64,000 nucleotides of DNA from Diogma glabrata. Taxonomy: Eukaryota; Arthropoda; Insecta; Diptera; Cylindrotomidae. The notes below the pieces were generated by a model. The model was not told the origin of the DNA. It did not search any database and saw only the letters and a list, made by a program, of their open reading frames with translations. Positions 1 to 10,720 of the stretch are shown piece after piece. The translations under genes and the position numbers were made by a program. Location: NCBI GenBank assembly GCA_963693315.1, contig OY856187.1, positions 47,696,485 to 47,760,484 on the forward strand. Reading direction: 5' to 3'. Position 1 is the stretch's first letter, and the number at the start of each line of letters is the position of its first letter.

Positions 1-10
1 GAAGAAACTA

Positions 11-573
11 ATAGTCCCTGGACCCACGACGATTTCATTTGATAATTACCACATATTTTATACTTCGTGAGGCGCCTGATGAGTCCGAAAAATTTTGTTC
101 TGCCATTTTCCTCAAATCGGCCGCTGTTTCGTTCGGCAAGCTCCGAAAAAATGCCGATTGCCCGGGATCTTGTAAATTTCTGTTTTTTTAACTATGTGCG
201 ATGGAAATTTGTTTCAGAACACGAGGGTAACCTTTTCCGATAAAAAATTGTTTTCTATTGTCTAGTCTTACAACCCAAACATACCAAAATGTCAGTTGTC
301 GGACTCGACATTTGCAGACACATTTTTGTCTGACAATCTTACCCGCGTGTTGTAAAACAAATTTCAACCACCCATAGTTAAAAAAAAAACTATGGTAACG
401 AATTTACAAGATCGCGGGCAATCGGCTTTTTTCGAAGCTTGCCGAACGCAAAAGCGGCCGAATCTAGAAAAATGGTAAAACAAAAGTTTTCAGGCTTGTC
501 AAGGACAGGCGCCTCACGAAGTATAAAGTATGTTGCAATCATCAAATGGAATCGGCGTGGGCCCAGGGACTAT
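11..573. mobile_element. Foldback (long inverted repeat) element
   Basis: The two halves are imperfect reverse complements of each other. The outer ends read ATAGTCCCTGG at 11 and CCAGGGACTAT at 573, and long stretches inside also match, for example CTTCGTGAGGCGCCTG on the left with CAGGCGCCTCACGAAG at about 507-522, and the CGGCCGC and AAGATC(G/C)CGGGCA blocks. Each arm is about 240-270 bp around a short centre near 290-330. No coding capacity was recognised; a 61-codon open frame in the right arm is incidental. It is best read as a non-autonomous DNA element of foldback or MITE type. Superfamily is unknown and no clear target duplication was seen. Confidence 0.6.
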
Positions 574-599
574 AATTACACCGTAGTGATGGCTTTTTT

Positions 600-1160
600 C
601 GTGAAAAGTAATCCATTATACTAATCGATTAATATGTCATATAAAAATCAATACTTCAGTTAATCAAGTCTAAATAAACGATTATCTGAGGAATTGAAGA
701 AACAAAATTTTCAGTTTATCTCAAAAAACTTTTGGGGCTCAGTTTTTATATTTACTAATTCAAAAATGTTTGTAGTTTTCGTACAAGCATATTTGAATTT
801 CGTCGTTTGGCAAAACACATAAATTGCTTTGCTCACAAATTTTAATTTTTTAAGGATCACAACACAAACACTTTTGTACTACAGACCCGGTTGTATTCGT
901 TGTAGTTACATCTCGAATGCCCGTTGTTTCTAACTTGTTCTTTTCTAATACGTGTATTTAATACACCGATACTTAGTGTCAGGACGTGCAACAGGTTGAG
1001 CGTCTTAAAAATTAGTTGGTTTGGAAAATTTTGAAATTTATTTTGCGTTTAAGATATTTAGACGTTGGCTTTAATTAGTGAGTATGTAGATCCAGCCGTA
1101 TTGTAGTAATTATAAATTCATTGATGTTGTTTTTACTATTTATTTTGGGCAAAAAACTTC
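600..1160. other. AT-rich intergenic stretch, nothing recognised
   Basis: No coding similarity, repeat boundary or RNA gene was recognised between the foldback element and the Gypsy remnant. Confidence 0.4.
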
Positions 1161-2045
1161 AATCCAGCATAAAAAGTACTTGCAAGCTGCAAGTAAGTCT
1201 AAAGTCCATAGGGCTATGAAAAAATATGTTAGAAATTGTTTGAATTGCCAAAAATCTCTAAAGACGGTAAAAGCATAGTCAGTCACTATCTGTTGGTAAG
1301 TCATAGATTCTTATAGATTCACGTAGATATAGTTGGCAAAGTGCCCTCATCAGAAACAAAAAAATACATCGTCATAATAGTTGATCGTTTTATTAGATGG
1401 GTCGAAACCATTCCCACATAACAGCCGAAACAGCAGCCAACGCACCGCATCAGAACTGATTTGGCGTTCCGCGAAAAATCATTACTGATAGTGGAGGTCA
1501 GTTCGTATCTAAATTCTTTGCATGCCTTTCCAAGATAATAGGGTTTAAACATCATACAATCTAGCCTGCAATTATATTTTGAAGTGATTTCACCGTAGCT
1601 TTAAAGTTTCTACTATGTGTGTAGCCAACCCATCAACGGACAAAATAATTACTTTTAGTTATGTTAGGCCATCGAACAGTTTTTCGTGAAGATATTGGTA
1701 CCAATTTTGTAGAGTTGGTGTATGGTGCGAATGTAAGTTACCTGGAGATTTATTCAACAATCAGTCGATGAAGCTCAATGTGATTTGGTATGAGAGTCGA
1801 TTTTCGTGCTTAAAGATTTAAAAACATATTCTCACATTAAGGTCCATACCGATGCCGTTCGTAAGGCATCACAGGTTCCATATGAAAGTCCTTTTGAAGT
1901 GGTTAGTCATGGCGACAAATATTTTACAATGGTTATGAAAAGAAATAAATCTAATGTTTCAACTAACCGTTTAAAGCCTTGTTTCGTAAAAAATCGTATA
2001 GAAGTACAGATCCGTGCCTGTAAACAAACTGCATTATCGTAACAA
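1160..2045 (+). pseudogene. Degenerate Gypsy-type integrase (pol 3' part)
   Basis: Plus-strand translation in shifting frames gives integrase features in the right order. A zinc-finger end with CxxC (NCLNCQKS) lies at about 1235-1260. A core first block, DIVGKVPSSETKKY followed by IVDRFIRWVET, lies at about 1325-1415. A second core block (VPRKIITDSGGQFVSKFF) lies at about 1465-1525. A C-terminal tail ending in SNVSTNRLKPCFV lies at about 1945-1990. The catalytic order Asp then Asp is visible, but the glutamate region near 1560-1640 is scrambled. Frameshifts and stops make it non-functional. Gag, protease and RT are missing upstream. Only the last part, 1806-2042, is still open. Clade cannot be fixed from this piece. 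Confidence 0.75.
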
Positions 2046-2150
2046 TATTCCAATTAAAGCAAATCAGTTTTCTGTGCATTGGATTTGTCACGCTCGTGCT
2101 ATCAAGCCTTCTGCAAGCTTTAAATAATTTCGTTCACTAAGTTCGCTAGC

Positions 2151-2390
2151 CGTGGGGGTGGGGTAATGTGATGATCATAGAAACTAATTCAGTGCCACTT
2201 TAATTGTTCACTTGATCAATCAAAATCAAGTTAAAAAACTGCGTACGTCAAAAATAATCGACCCACGGTGCTGTCGTCATATTAAATTTTTTCTGATTTA
2301 ATTTGCGTAACTTCTTTCATATTTTAACTATTCATAATTAAATTTGATATGCATATCAACAATACAAATTCGTCATGTTTAGCGATAATT
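2151..2390 (+). mobile_element. Polypurine tract and partial 3' LTR of the Gypsy remnant
   Basis: A purine-rich run, GTGGGGGTGGGG, at about 2152-2163 is followed after AA by TGTGATGATC at 2167. This is the usual order of polypurine tract and LTR start, and it lies at a suitable distance after the integrase tail. The LTR end cannot be seen; non-LTR sequence begins near 2397. This is inferred from position and composition only. Confidence 0.45.
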
Positions 2391-2396
2391 AATGTG

Positions 2397-3530
2397 TTAA
2401 ATTAACCTTTCGGAATAATCGAGAATACTCTGGCAACTGAAGGTTGGGTTAAATAGCTTTGATTCTTTAAGGAATTTGGTGATATTAACTTTAAAAAATG
2501 GTGGGTTAAAATTATCACTAAGAATCCCAAACATTTGAATTCGGATTAGCGGACATGGGTAAGATTGTTTTAATCTTCTCAGGAAATACGCATCCATAAT
2601 ATATTTGTAGAATATCGTAACATCAATGACATTTCTTCTATACTGTAGAGTCTAGCTCGTTAGTAAGATTTATAACGAAACGTTAGTAAGATTCAAATTG
2701 TCGGTAAATTTCAATGACTTTCTGATGGCCAGGATCTATTTAAATTTCAAGTTGGTTACCGTTATGTTACACTAACACTACACTCCAAATGTAAGAACAG
2801 CATTCCATGCAAGGACATTTAAATGACTTATAGATCAAGAACAACTGTAACTGTTAAAAAACTTACATCGTCCCTAATAGCCCAACTTTTGAACAGCGTT
2901 CTTAGCAAGGTTGAAAAAATGGGCATTCCATTTCATATTATTATACTCCCACAAGTTTGATAGATTCTTTTTCTAATGAATCAATAGCATAAAATTTTAG
3001 CAGAAACGAATTTTGAGTTGGTAATCTGGTAAGTGGTAAAGTGGTAAACCTGGGTTTTACTCGCATCGAATTCAACACTATTTGCGTGATCACAATCGAT
3101 GATTGTGTCAAGATTAGAGTTTAAGGCATTTATAAAATTTGATTTTCCATCAAGATTTTGAACGGAGTTTTGGTGTTTCATTGCAGTGCACTATAATGGT
3201 AGAATATAGAACAAGTCATTAATGAAGATATGAAAAAGTTTGTGAGACAAACCTGATCCTTGAGGAATGCGTTGTTATAAAAGCTTCCGATTAGATCTCG
3301 TCGACGTTGAACCAAAATTGTTTTCTGGTTATGAAATCCTGAATCCAAGAAATAAGTTGTTCTTTAATACCATAACATTTCAACTTGCTTATAAAATGAT
3401 CGAATGAAATACCAAAAGTTTTACCATGCTTTTCAAGACTTGCGTTACATGGGCGAGTAAATCTCTCGTTTATCTGGATTGTCGAAACCTGCATGCCTTA
3501 AAAAAAGTTAAATGCTTCCAAATTAGACAT
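2397..3530 (-). pseudogene. Degenerate jockey-like non-LTR reverse transcriptase
   Basis: This minus-strand sequence is a diverged, rearranged relative of the better preserved element at 5287-18378. DNA similarity is direct: 2594-2690 reads like 15760-15840 (both contain ATATATTTGTAGAA and CATTTCTTCTAT). Translation of 3291-3494 gives a block with KLKCYG and a following WIQDFITRKQFWFNVD, matching KLRCYG and WMHSFISERKFRVNVD of the younger copy, but about ten residues of the catalytic KAFDKVWH region are lost. The C-terminal end at 2397-2597 keeps FKVNITKFLKES, matching FKVNVHKFLKET near the end of the younger copy. Many stops and frameshifts make it non-functional. Confidence 0.75.
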
Positions 3531-3980
3531 ATTGTTGTTGATAATCAAAGTATGATCTTTCGCATTCCAGTCATACTATATCAAAAAAATCTCAGATAAT
3601 TCTATGATTTTAAATTGCACGGTACTTGAACTGTTTGACCAAGTAGGCTGATTTTATGACCAAGAACTTCTGGAAAACTTGTACGTTAATGAAATCAAAT
3701 TACTTTGACATCGATAAATGGTTTCAGGATACAATCGATTAGTTTTTTCCCAACTCTAGCATACGCAACACAATAAAGTATGACATCTTATGGAAGGTAA
3801 TGCAACATAAAAGAACATTTTACGGAAGGTCTACTACCATTAGAAATGAAAATAACGAACTTAGCATGAATGAACGCGATGTACTAGGTAGTAGTATGGC
3901 GACCCGATTTTTAAAACATATCAAACAAAACGAAGGGAGTTGGCCCTATTTCAGTCACAGCTCCGTTACGTGAGCAGCTC
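3530..3980. other. Unassigned stretch between two non-LTR fragments
   Basis: AT-rich sequence with no recognised coding similarity. It may include strongly decayed upstream parts of the plus-strand fragment that follows. Confidence 0.35.
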
Positions 3981-4150
3981 TTTGTCCCTTATTCACAGTA
4001 GATGCAGTTAATGCTGTTATCACCAAACTTAAGAAAGTCAAGGCACTAAGTGTCGATGGCATATCCGAAGAACTATTTCGAAAGCGAAAATCAGTGCTTG
4101 CTTCGATAAACGATCTTATGGTTACAATCTAGTACCAAAAACGTTCCTTA
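3980..4150 (+). pseudogene. Non-LTR reverse transcriptase fragment
   Basis: Plus-strand translation gives AVNAVITKLKKVKALSVDGI and then SEELFRKRKSVLASINDL. This resembles the conserved block before the first RT palm motif of LINE-type elements, of general form 'lysine-rich helix, KAPGxDGI, xELLK'. Only about 55 codons are recognisable and a stop follows. Orientation is opposite to the minus-strand remnant at 2397-3530, so it is a separate insertion or was inverted. Confidence 0.6.
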
Positions 4151-5286
4151 TTTCGTGAATATTAAATAGACTTCCTTTTCGATATATGAAAAAGATAATT
4201 AAAGTGTGAATTATCGTGACACTTTTTCACTAAATATTGCATATAAAATATTGCCTAATGTTGTACCTCCTTTAGCTGGACCAGATTTACAATATTCGCC
4301 GCCATGGGCCAAACCAGATCTGCCTCCTTTCTTCATAAAAAATTGTAATGAATGAATCAACGATCCTTTTAGGTATCAACGATCGAATGTATCAACGATC
4401 CAAAAAATTAAAACAATGTATAGAAACATTCGTTGAAAATATTTCTTCCTTTATTATTTATACACTCATCTGTTCTTGTTCACAATAGTCAATAGTCAAT
4501 AATAGTTCACTTCACCACCAAGATTTTACACATAGGTTTTAAATCTATTCTTTTTAATTTGTTTATTTACCTAATCTATCATAGACTATGCAGATTTATT
4601 TTATTTAGATAATGCTACAATTTCCGGTTGCGCGTTATTTTGTTATCTTCAAATATTTATTCAGATGTTTTATATTGTTTTAGTGAAACTATTTTCTCCA
4701 AATAGTATTTTGCAATAGTATTTATGTAGTCACAAGCGATGCTTAGCATAGATAGACGAATGCCATAGATAATCACGGACCGCTTGTGTGAAATGCTAAA
4801 CGGAAGATACATCAACACAGCCAAAAATAAATATTTAACAAAATCTAGGAACATCTTCCAGGAATCGGGACCGAAACTGCGACCAAAACCTCTTTCACGG
4901 GTATAACAAATGCTAATTGATGGAAGTTAAATCTAGTTGTTTATTATCATTGATTGTAGAAACCTATCAACATTCTAGAGGAAGGTCTTACGTACAGTTT
5001 ATGGTTCATGTAAGTATAGAATCAAAATGAATCTCGACACAACTCCTTGACAGCTGCAATGAAGTCAAATTTATTAAATTAATTCGAATTATATGACCTA
5101 GTCATGTAGAAAGATCCTCGTCTCACAGAATGGTTATATAAGTGTCCTAACAACAGGCAGCTGGTGTTAGCGAAGAAGTAATCTAGCTCTTTGCACAGAC
5201 GGAAAGTTTGAGCTGCTAACGCCTAAGAGAGATAAAAGTAGAAAGAGATATTGAGAGAAAAAAATAAGTGCTTGTCCTATTTATTC
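4150..5286. other. Unassigned AT-rich stretch
   Basis: No gene was recognised. A minus-strand open frame at 4657-4854 has no recognisable domain and is probably incidental. A TATA-like GGTTATATAAG at about 5132-5142 is followed by CA-rich sequence and could be the core of an old LTR promoter, but no partner repeat was found. Confidence 0.35.
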
Positions 5287-5628
5287 TTTTTTTTTTTTTT
5301 TTTTTATTGGAAGTTAGGCATGTTTAGTGTTAATATAATTAATTATACATTAACGTCTCTGAATATCCGAAGATACCATGCCAACTAGGGATTATAATCA
5401 ATTGAGAATTAAGTTTCTTTTAGAAATTTATGAACGTTGACTTTGAACTTTTGAGGGTTAAAGTTATCAAGGGAAAACCCACGAAGGTAATGAATTCCAG
5501 AGATGAGAGACTCTGTTGAAAAAGTCGCGCTGGAAGGCTACAGTTCTACTTCTAATTATTTGAACCGTAAAAGGATGGGCCGCTACCGATGCTCTGGTAT
5601 GACGCGATAGGTTTGCAGGCTTAGGTAA
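5287..5628 (-). mobile_element. 3' end of jockey-like non-LTR element, with poly(A)
   Basis: On the minus strand this holds the carboxy end of the reverse transcriptase polyprotein, with the tail motif HPFTVQIIRSRTVAFQRDFF followed by LWNSLP, at about 5470-5620. One frameshift near 5465 precedes a last block ending FLKET and a stop. Then comes a 3' UTR and a 19-nt poly(T) on the plus strand (5287-5305), which is the poly(A) tail. It is cut off at 5628 by the 5' LTR of the Gypsy element. The missing part resumes at 15724 on the other side. The GTAA at 5625-5628 is the target duplication. Confidence 0.9.
5625..5628. repeat. Target site duplication GTAA, left copy
   Basis: GTAA directly precedes the 5' LTR and recurs directly after the 3' LTR at 15724-15727. 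Removing the Gypsy element and one GTAA puts the interrupted jockey-like reading frame back in register. Confidence 0.9.
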
Positions 5629-7304
5629 TGTGGCAGTTGATGGCCACCTTAAAATACATATGGAATTTCTTTTCGGTACTATGCATTTTATATTACAATA
5701 TTTATAAGCAAACAATCATCATTCCTTAATAATGATCGAATTTTTTTTTGTTATTTTTTTTTAAATCAATAAAATGAATTTGATTTTCCTTGGCTCAGCT
5801 GATTTTGTTTTTAAACGGTATGTAAGATGGTATATATGTAAATTTAAATACATATGTATGATTATTAATAAACCAGTATTGCCTGTAAATAAATTGTTCG
5901 TTTTCAAAATATATAGACTCAAACATTTCCTGAAAAGTTTAGTTTATATTTTGAAATCGCGTCGAGAGTGCTCAATATAAAATAATAAATTGAATAAAAA
6001 AATATATGCTAAAGTTTAGCAATTTGTGCTTGTTACTCAGTTTCATCTTAATATTAAAGTTAGCCAGTGCTTAAAGTAAAACTTGTGAAAAGTAAAATTT
6101 GTGTTATCGATTGTTGTTTGTGTTTTTTTTCTAATTGTTTGTTTCCTACAGAAGCAATAGCAGAATACGGAAATACCTTTTCACGGTGAATTTTTTTATT
6201 GAAGTCATTCCATATACAAAGTATGTTATTCAAATTGTTATTAAAAAAAGATAACTTAAATTCTAATTGCTTTTTATGTTTTATGCGTCCCCTAAATTGG
6301 GGACGCACATATTTTTTATAGAGCCCAGAAAATATTTTTATAGAAAATATCTAGAACAATTGTGTTCGCGCTTTCGACGCGACCCGTTAGAACAATCTGG
6401 TTTTCGGATTAACGTATATTTGAAAATAGTTGAACACATTGGAAAAACTATCATGTTGTGGTACCGTTTTGAGTACGGTTTCCTCACTGGGACAAGGAAA
6501 AATATGGACTTAAAAGAAAGATAAGCTTTTGTTTTGTTTTGTATATTTATAAATCATATTCCAATTTATTAAATACATATGCCTGATTTTCTTCATTACT
6601 AAAAATATTAAATTATAAAATTTTATTAACTAAAGTTGCCAAATTTATTAATTTAGGTTGTATATATACATATAAAGGTATGACCACAATATAACATTTA
6701 TAACATTATTAAGTTAAGCCATAAAATGTGTATTCGTAAGGAAAAGGTTATGGTACCATTCAACCGTTAGGTTAGTTAGTTAAATTGTATCTTTTATATA
6801 TGCTTTTGTGATAATCCATTAATATAATAGATTACTTTTGTTGTAACATCAAATACTTCTTTTTTTTTATTTTACAAATATTTTGTTTATTGTTTGGGAA
6901 TGATGATGTTTGGTATGATGCGTTAAATTTGTAGATGATCAATTCGAGGATGTAATATGACCTAAGATAATCAGGGGAGACTTGTAACAACATACAGCAC
7001 GCTAGTCTCCATGGGTGGTTTAATGGGGAAAAAGTGCTAGTCACCTCTATATCTAGTGACTAACTGTTCTTCAATATTTTTACAATACAAATACAATACA
7101 AATTTTCTACCATATTGACTCAGAACACATTTTAGGAAAAAAGCAGCACTTTCAAGCTTCTACGAAATGCCTAAGACATCCCCACTCCCACTTCTCACTG
7201 ATCTACTAGCCTAGGCAGGTGTGCTGCGTCTTATGGCAATTGGTTTCGTAGAAGAAATTCTGTTCGCGATTCTCTCTGCGAGAATTTGGATTAGTTCCGC
7301 GACA
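5629..7304 (+). repeat. 5' LTR of Osvaldo-like Gypsy element (1676 bp)
   Basis: It begins TGTGGCAG and ends CGACA, and repeats in direct orientation at 14060-15723. By eye the copies differ by one substitution (CTATGC against CTAAGC near 5680/14111), an 11-bp block at 6280-6290 that the 3' copy lacks, and one base in a T run near 6792. Such similarity means very recent insertion or recombination. Long LTRs of this size together with a lysine-type primer site are typical of the Osvaldo and Ulysses group. The 9-bp inverted repeat 6284-6292/6299-6307 (TGCGTCCCC) is present only in this LTR. Open frames inside the LTR are not considered genes. Confidence 0.95.
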
Positions 7305-7305
7305 G

Positions 7306-7316
7306 TGGCGCCCAAC
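7306..7316 (+). promoter_or_regulatory. Primer binding site, tRNA-Lys type
   Basis: TGGCGCCCAAC lies one base after the 5' LTR. It would pair with a tRNA 3' end reading GTTGGGCGCCA, the lysine-tRNA type used by Osvaldo and Ulysses. Similarity beyond these 11 bases is weak. Confidence 0.85.
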
Positions 7317-8572
7317 TATGGTAGTTATGGCTATTTGGTTTAGATAACATCGACCTAAATAAATTACAGGTTGTTTTGAGTTGATGAAGTTTACAGTTTT
7401 TGAGTTTTGATGTACAAACAGCATTTCTGTTAAATTTACATGGTTGTCTTTTCACATAATTCATTTTCCATATACCTTTTTGTATTAACAGTTTGTTGAT
7501 GTGATTGGTTTCAGGTTTAAGTATATATATATATATATTTTGCATTTGCGTTTTATCGTTTCGATAATTGTTTGGTTACCAGTCATTTTAGCATAAGCAT
7601 GTATAATTTTTTTGGTTAAATTATTTTTCATTTGAATATTTCTATTTTTTTTTATGCTGTGCATCATTATGAAATTTCTGTCCGTAATTAATTTTTAGTC
7701 ATCATCTAACGACGAAAACGAAAATTTATGTCTCAATATATGATTGAACCGCAATAGTTTTCGCTGAATAGTTTCTGAATATTATTGTTTGTTTATTCTT
7801 TCATGTATGGGAATTCTTTGATGCTAAATAGATGATCGCATTGATTTTTCACGCTTAATGTTTTGAGTATTAATGCAAGTCTATATTTGGTTATTAAATT
7901 TTATTGCAGGATTGATGTCGCAAACCTCTTCTGGACTTTAGTTCGTTTTGATTATGATTTGTTTGTCTGTATCTCTCCACAGTAATTTAAAGTTTGTATG
8001 ATGATTGAAAGTTTTGAAGAATTTATTTTTGCAAACAGCATCTTTTCTCTCTTTGGATATTTTGATGAAGTGCTAAGTTTTGCGAACTTAAGTTATTTTT
8101 ATATTGCATAGTATTACTTAACGTATTTTGATTTTTGCGCGTTAGATTCAGTCTGTGACTTTGGTAACTTGTGTTACTTTTGATTTCTAATGTTTGGTGA
8201 TAATCAAGGTTCGTTGGGTTATTGAAAGGATCATCATTTCCGTTTGCGAATGGTTTTGATTTGATGACTCCGAAAATGCAATATTTCTATTTTTTTTTTC
8301 TCCTCTTGTAAACCGTATTGAGAACTTTAAATATGTATATCTTTGTGTCTAATGATGTCCTCGAATTGATCATAATTGTTATAAAAAAAAAAAAAATAAT
8401 AATAAACTTTTAATAATTTATATAGAATTTTCATATCGTATCGTAGCGTACCGTATCGTAGTCGAATATATGAACTTATTGAATGTTTTTTTTATATATC
8501 TTAATATTTCAGTCTAAATACTTTATATATTTATTTATTTAATTTCTATCATTTATCTTTTAAAACTTTGTT
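7317..8572 (+). other. Long untranslated leader of the Gypsy element
   Basis: About 1.25 kb lies between the primer site and the gag start. It is AT-rich, with several T runs and no long plus-strand frame. A small run of CGTATCGTAGCGTACCGTA repeats occurs at about 8437-8461. The packaging signal probably lies here, but cannot be placed from sequence alone. Confidence 0.6.
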
Positions 8573-10720
8573 ATGGATCCCGACAGTTTGGAACATGATG
8601 AGTTCGCGTTGGAATGTGCTTTGCGTGGTATTGAAGGTACAGTTAGTAACCAACTAAAGCTTTTGAAAGCTTCTATCAAATCGGAGGAAAAAGGCGATAT
8701 CGAAATTCCAACTCGACCACATTTGGCTGCTAGTAAAAATCCAGTTCGTGAAATTCGGTTATGTGAATCCAAACTTAGATATATACAGGCTGAATTACAG
8801 AAAATTCTTGCAAGCGAAGACGTTGAAAAGGTGGATGTTCTTAAAACATTGCATTCGCGTCTCCTTCACGTTCAATCTCGTTTGAATCGTATGAAATACT
8901 CTCCTAAGGTGCAAGCTATCATAGAAAAACTATCCAAGTCGTGTGAAAGATTAATTGAAACCGTTAACAACGTTATTTTAGAAGTAACAGGTCCTGAAGA
9001 GGCTGAAGTTTCTATTCGTGAGGCTCTAGCTGACATTCCTGAGTCAACAATGGATAATGATGATATTGATGAAGCTGGTATAGCACCATCTACAGTAGAA
9101 CCTGCGGGAAGCGAGTTTTCCACAGTATCATCTGAGTCTTCTCTAAAATCTAACATTACCGGCAGTTATTCGACAACTCAGTCAGATGTATCGCGACCTT
9201 CCTCTTCAGCACCTCCAGTTCCGTCTACTAGTATAACAGTAGGAACAGGCATGGAAACCTTTAGTCACACATCACCCTTACAATCATCGATTGCGTTGTC
9301 TAGTCAGACCAAAGCTTCAGTAAACACAGGTCCTAGAGCTGTGGCTTCTACCTCCAATATAGGCGTACATTTTGATCCTACTATTTTGCCACCAGGCTAC
9401 GACCCACGAATGAGCTCAAACACTCAACAACACGATGTCCCTAAATCACCTCAGGACGAACTTAATGCACTTTTAGATTTGATTTCCAAACGTGTCGCAA
9501 TAAGTGGAAATCCTCTCATACCAATGGATCAGAATACATTGATTGGCACTAAGATACCGAGCGTTTCAAATGAATTAAGAGTTATAAATACGATGCCTCA
9601 GGGAGGTAATTCCCTTCCTCCTGGCTTACCTTTACCAAACATTAGTCAATCGGAGTCTTCTCATCTGAAGCCACCCACTTGGAGTCAGCTTCCCATTACC
9701 ACTTCTGGAGATTTTAAACCTGCTCAACATTACCCCGTGGGTATGCACAAATGGAATATTACCTTTGATGGTTCACCCACTGGAATAGCCGTCGAACGCT
9801 TTCTTTTTAGAGTTGAGCATATGGCAGCTTCACATGGTATTTCGCACATGCGCTTAATTGATGGATTGAGCATGTTATTGCGTGGTCCCGCCTTAGAATG
9901 GTATTGGCTTTATTTGGAACGTACTGGTAGGGTAACTTGGCCTCAATTGCGTGAAGCTTTGATAAATAGGTTCCAGGACAGACGCGATGAGTTGGAGGTA
10001 CGACAAGCCTTAGAGCTTAGAAAACAAAAGCAACGAGAGTCCTTTTTAGAATTTTACACGGCAATTCTGTCAATTTCTTTGGCCTTGAAAACACAGATTC
10101 TCGATTCGGAGTTACTTTTGATACTTAGAAGAAATATGCGAAACGGATTGCAAGTAGCTCTCGCTGGTCACTCATTTGTTTCAGTTGCGCAACTAGTGAA
10201 GCGTTGTGTCGAGACGGAAGATACATGGAATCGTGTTGGATACAATCCAGATGTGCTGTGCAAACCACGTCATGATATAAGCGAACTAACTGCCGAATAT
10301 AACCCTTATTTACCAACGATGTCGTTTCCACCTAATCCGATGCCTTATGGTGATTCACCCGATATTTGTGCCATAAGTGGAGGAAGAAATCTAAATTTTA
10401 ATGCTTCTTCGAATCGATCGTACATGCCTCAAACTAAACCCGCGTGTTGGAATTGTTTTAGTGAGGGACACTTTTTTAAAGATTGTGCAATACCGATTAA
10501 CCACAGATTTTGTTTTGGATGTGGAACTAATAACATCATTAAATCACAGTGTAAGCATTGTTTGCATACGGGAAACTTGAGAAGGGGAGTGCTACCACCT
10601 GGGGAACCACACTTCCCACATCCCACCCCTATACTACCCAGGAAAGAAACGGAGGAAGTTGCGACTGGAATAGACCCGGAATTTCTGAAACTCCAACAAA
10701 GGAACAGTCATCTCAAGTAG
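8573..10720 (+). CDS. gag: Gag polyprotein of Osvaldo-like Gypsy element
   Basis: A 715-codon open frame that starts ATGGATCCC and encodes the structural protein of an LTR retrotransposon, which would form cytoplasmic particles and bind the RNA. The amino part (about 1-130) is charged and helix-rich. Residues about 150-330 are rich in Ser, Thr and Pro and look disordered. Residues about 390-530 match the retrotransposon gag core, from WNITFDGSPTG through LRGPALEWYW to a REALINRF-type block. A nucleic-acid-binding zinc knuckle CX2CX4HX4C lies at C625, C628, H633 and C638. A second Cys-rich block follows but is irregular. The frame overlaps pol by about 160 nt, and a -1 frameshift site lies at 10570-10576. 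No internal stop was seen, so this gene may be functional. Confidence 0.93.
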   Translation: MDPDSLEHDEFALECALRGIEGTVSNQLKLLKASIKSEEKGDIEIPTRPHLAASKNPVREIRLCESKLRYIQAELQKILASEDVEKVDVLKTLHSRLLHVQSRLNRMKYSPKVQAIIEKLSKSCERLIETVNNVILEVTGPEEAEVSIREALADIPESTMDNDDIDEAGIAPSTVEPAGSEFSTVSSESSLKSNITGSYSTTQSDVSRPSSSAPPVPSTSITVGTGMETFSHTSPLQSSIALSSQTKASVNTGPRAVASTSNIGVHFDPTILPPGYDPRMSSNTQQHDVPKSPQDELNALLDLISKRVAISGNPLIPMDQNTLIGTKIPSVSNELRVINTMPQGGNSLPPGLPLPNISQSESSHLKPPTWSQLPITTSGDFKPAQHYPVGMHKWNITFDGSPTGIAVERFLFRVEHMAASHGISHMRLIDGLSMLLRGPALEWYWLYLERTGRVTWPQLREALINRFQDRRDELEVRQALELRKQKQRESFLEFYTAILSISLALKTQILDSELLLILRRNMRNGLQVALAGHSFVSVAQLVKRCVETEDTWNRVGYNPDVLCKPRHDISELTAEYNPYLPTMSFPPNPMPYGDSPDICAISGGRNLNFNASSNRSYMPQTKPACWNCFSEGHFFKDCAIPINHRFCFGCGTNNIIKSQCKHCLHTGNLRRGVLPPGEPHFPHPTPILPRKETEEVATGIDPEFLKLQQRNSHLK
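10570..10617 (+). promoter_or_regulatory. Programmed -1 ribosomal frameshift site with stem
   Basis: The heptamer GGGAAAC at 10570-10576 is phased G GGA AAC in the gag frame, exactly the X XXY YYZ form needed for -1 slippage. The same heptamer is known from retroviral gag-pro junctions. Seven bases later, GGGGAGTG (10584-10591) can pair with CACTTCCC (10610-10617) as an 8-bp stem with one G-U pair and an 18-nt loop. The loop holds GGGG (10601-10604), which could pair with a C-rich stretch after the stem to make a pseudoknot. The pol frame opens at 10555, just upstream, after a stop at 10552, so slippage here joins gag to pol. Confidence 0.85.

Noticed and set aside
76..92. CTGATGAG followed by CGAAA, like a hammerhead ribozyme core
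   Set aside because: The second stem would be a single base pair, no cleavage triplet with matching stems I and III can be drawn, and the opposite arm of the foldback lacks the motif. Taken as chance.
5774..7044. Short frames in the LTRs (5774-5980, 6060-6308, 6267-6524, 6832-7044 and their copies)
   Set aside because: They are non-coding LTR sequence without recognisable domains; repetition between LTRs explains their conservation.
8872..9156. Antisense frames within gag and pol (for example 8872-9156, 11303-11605)
   Set aside because: They have no domain of their own and lie opposite well supported coding sequence.
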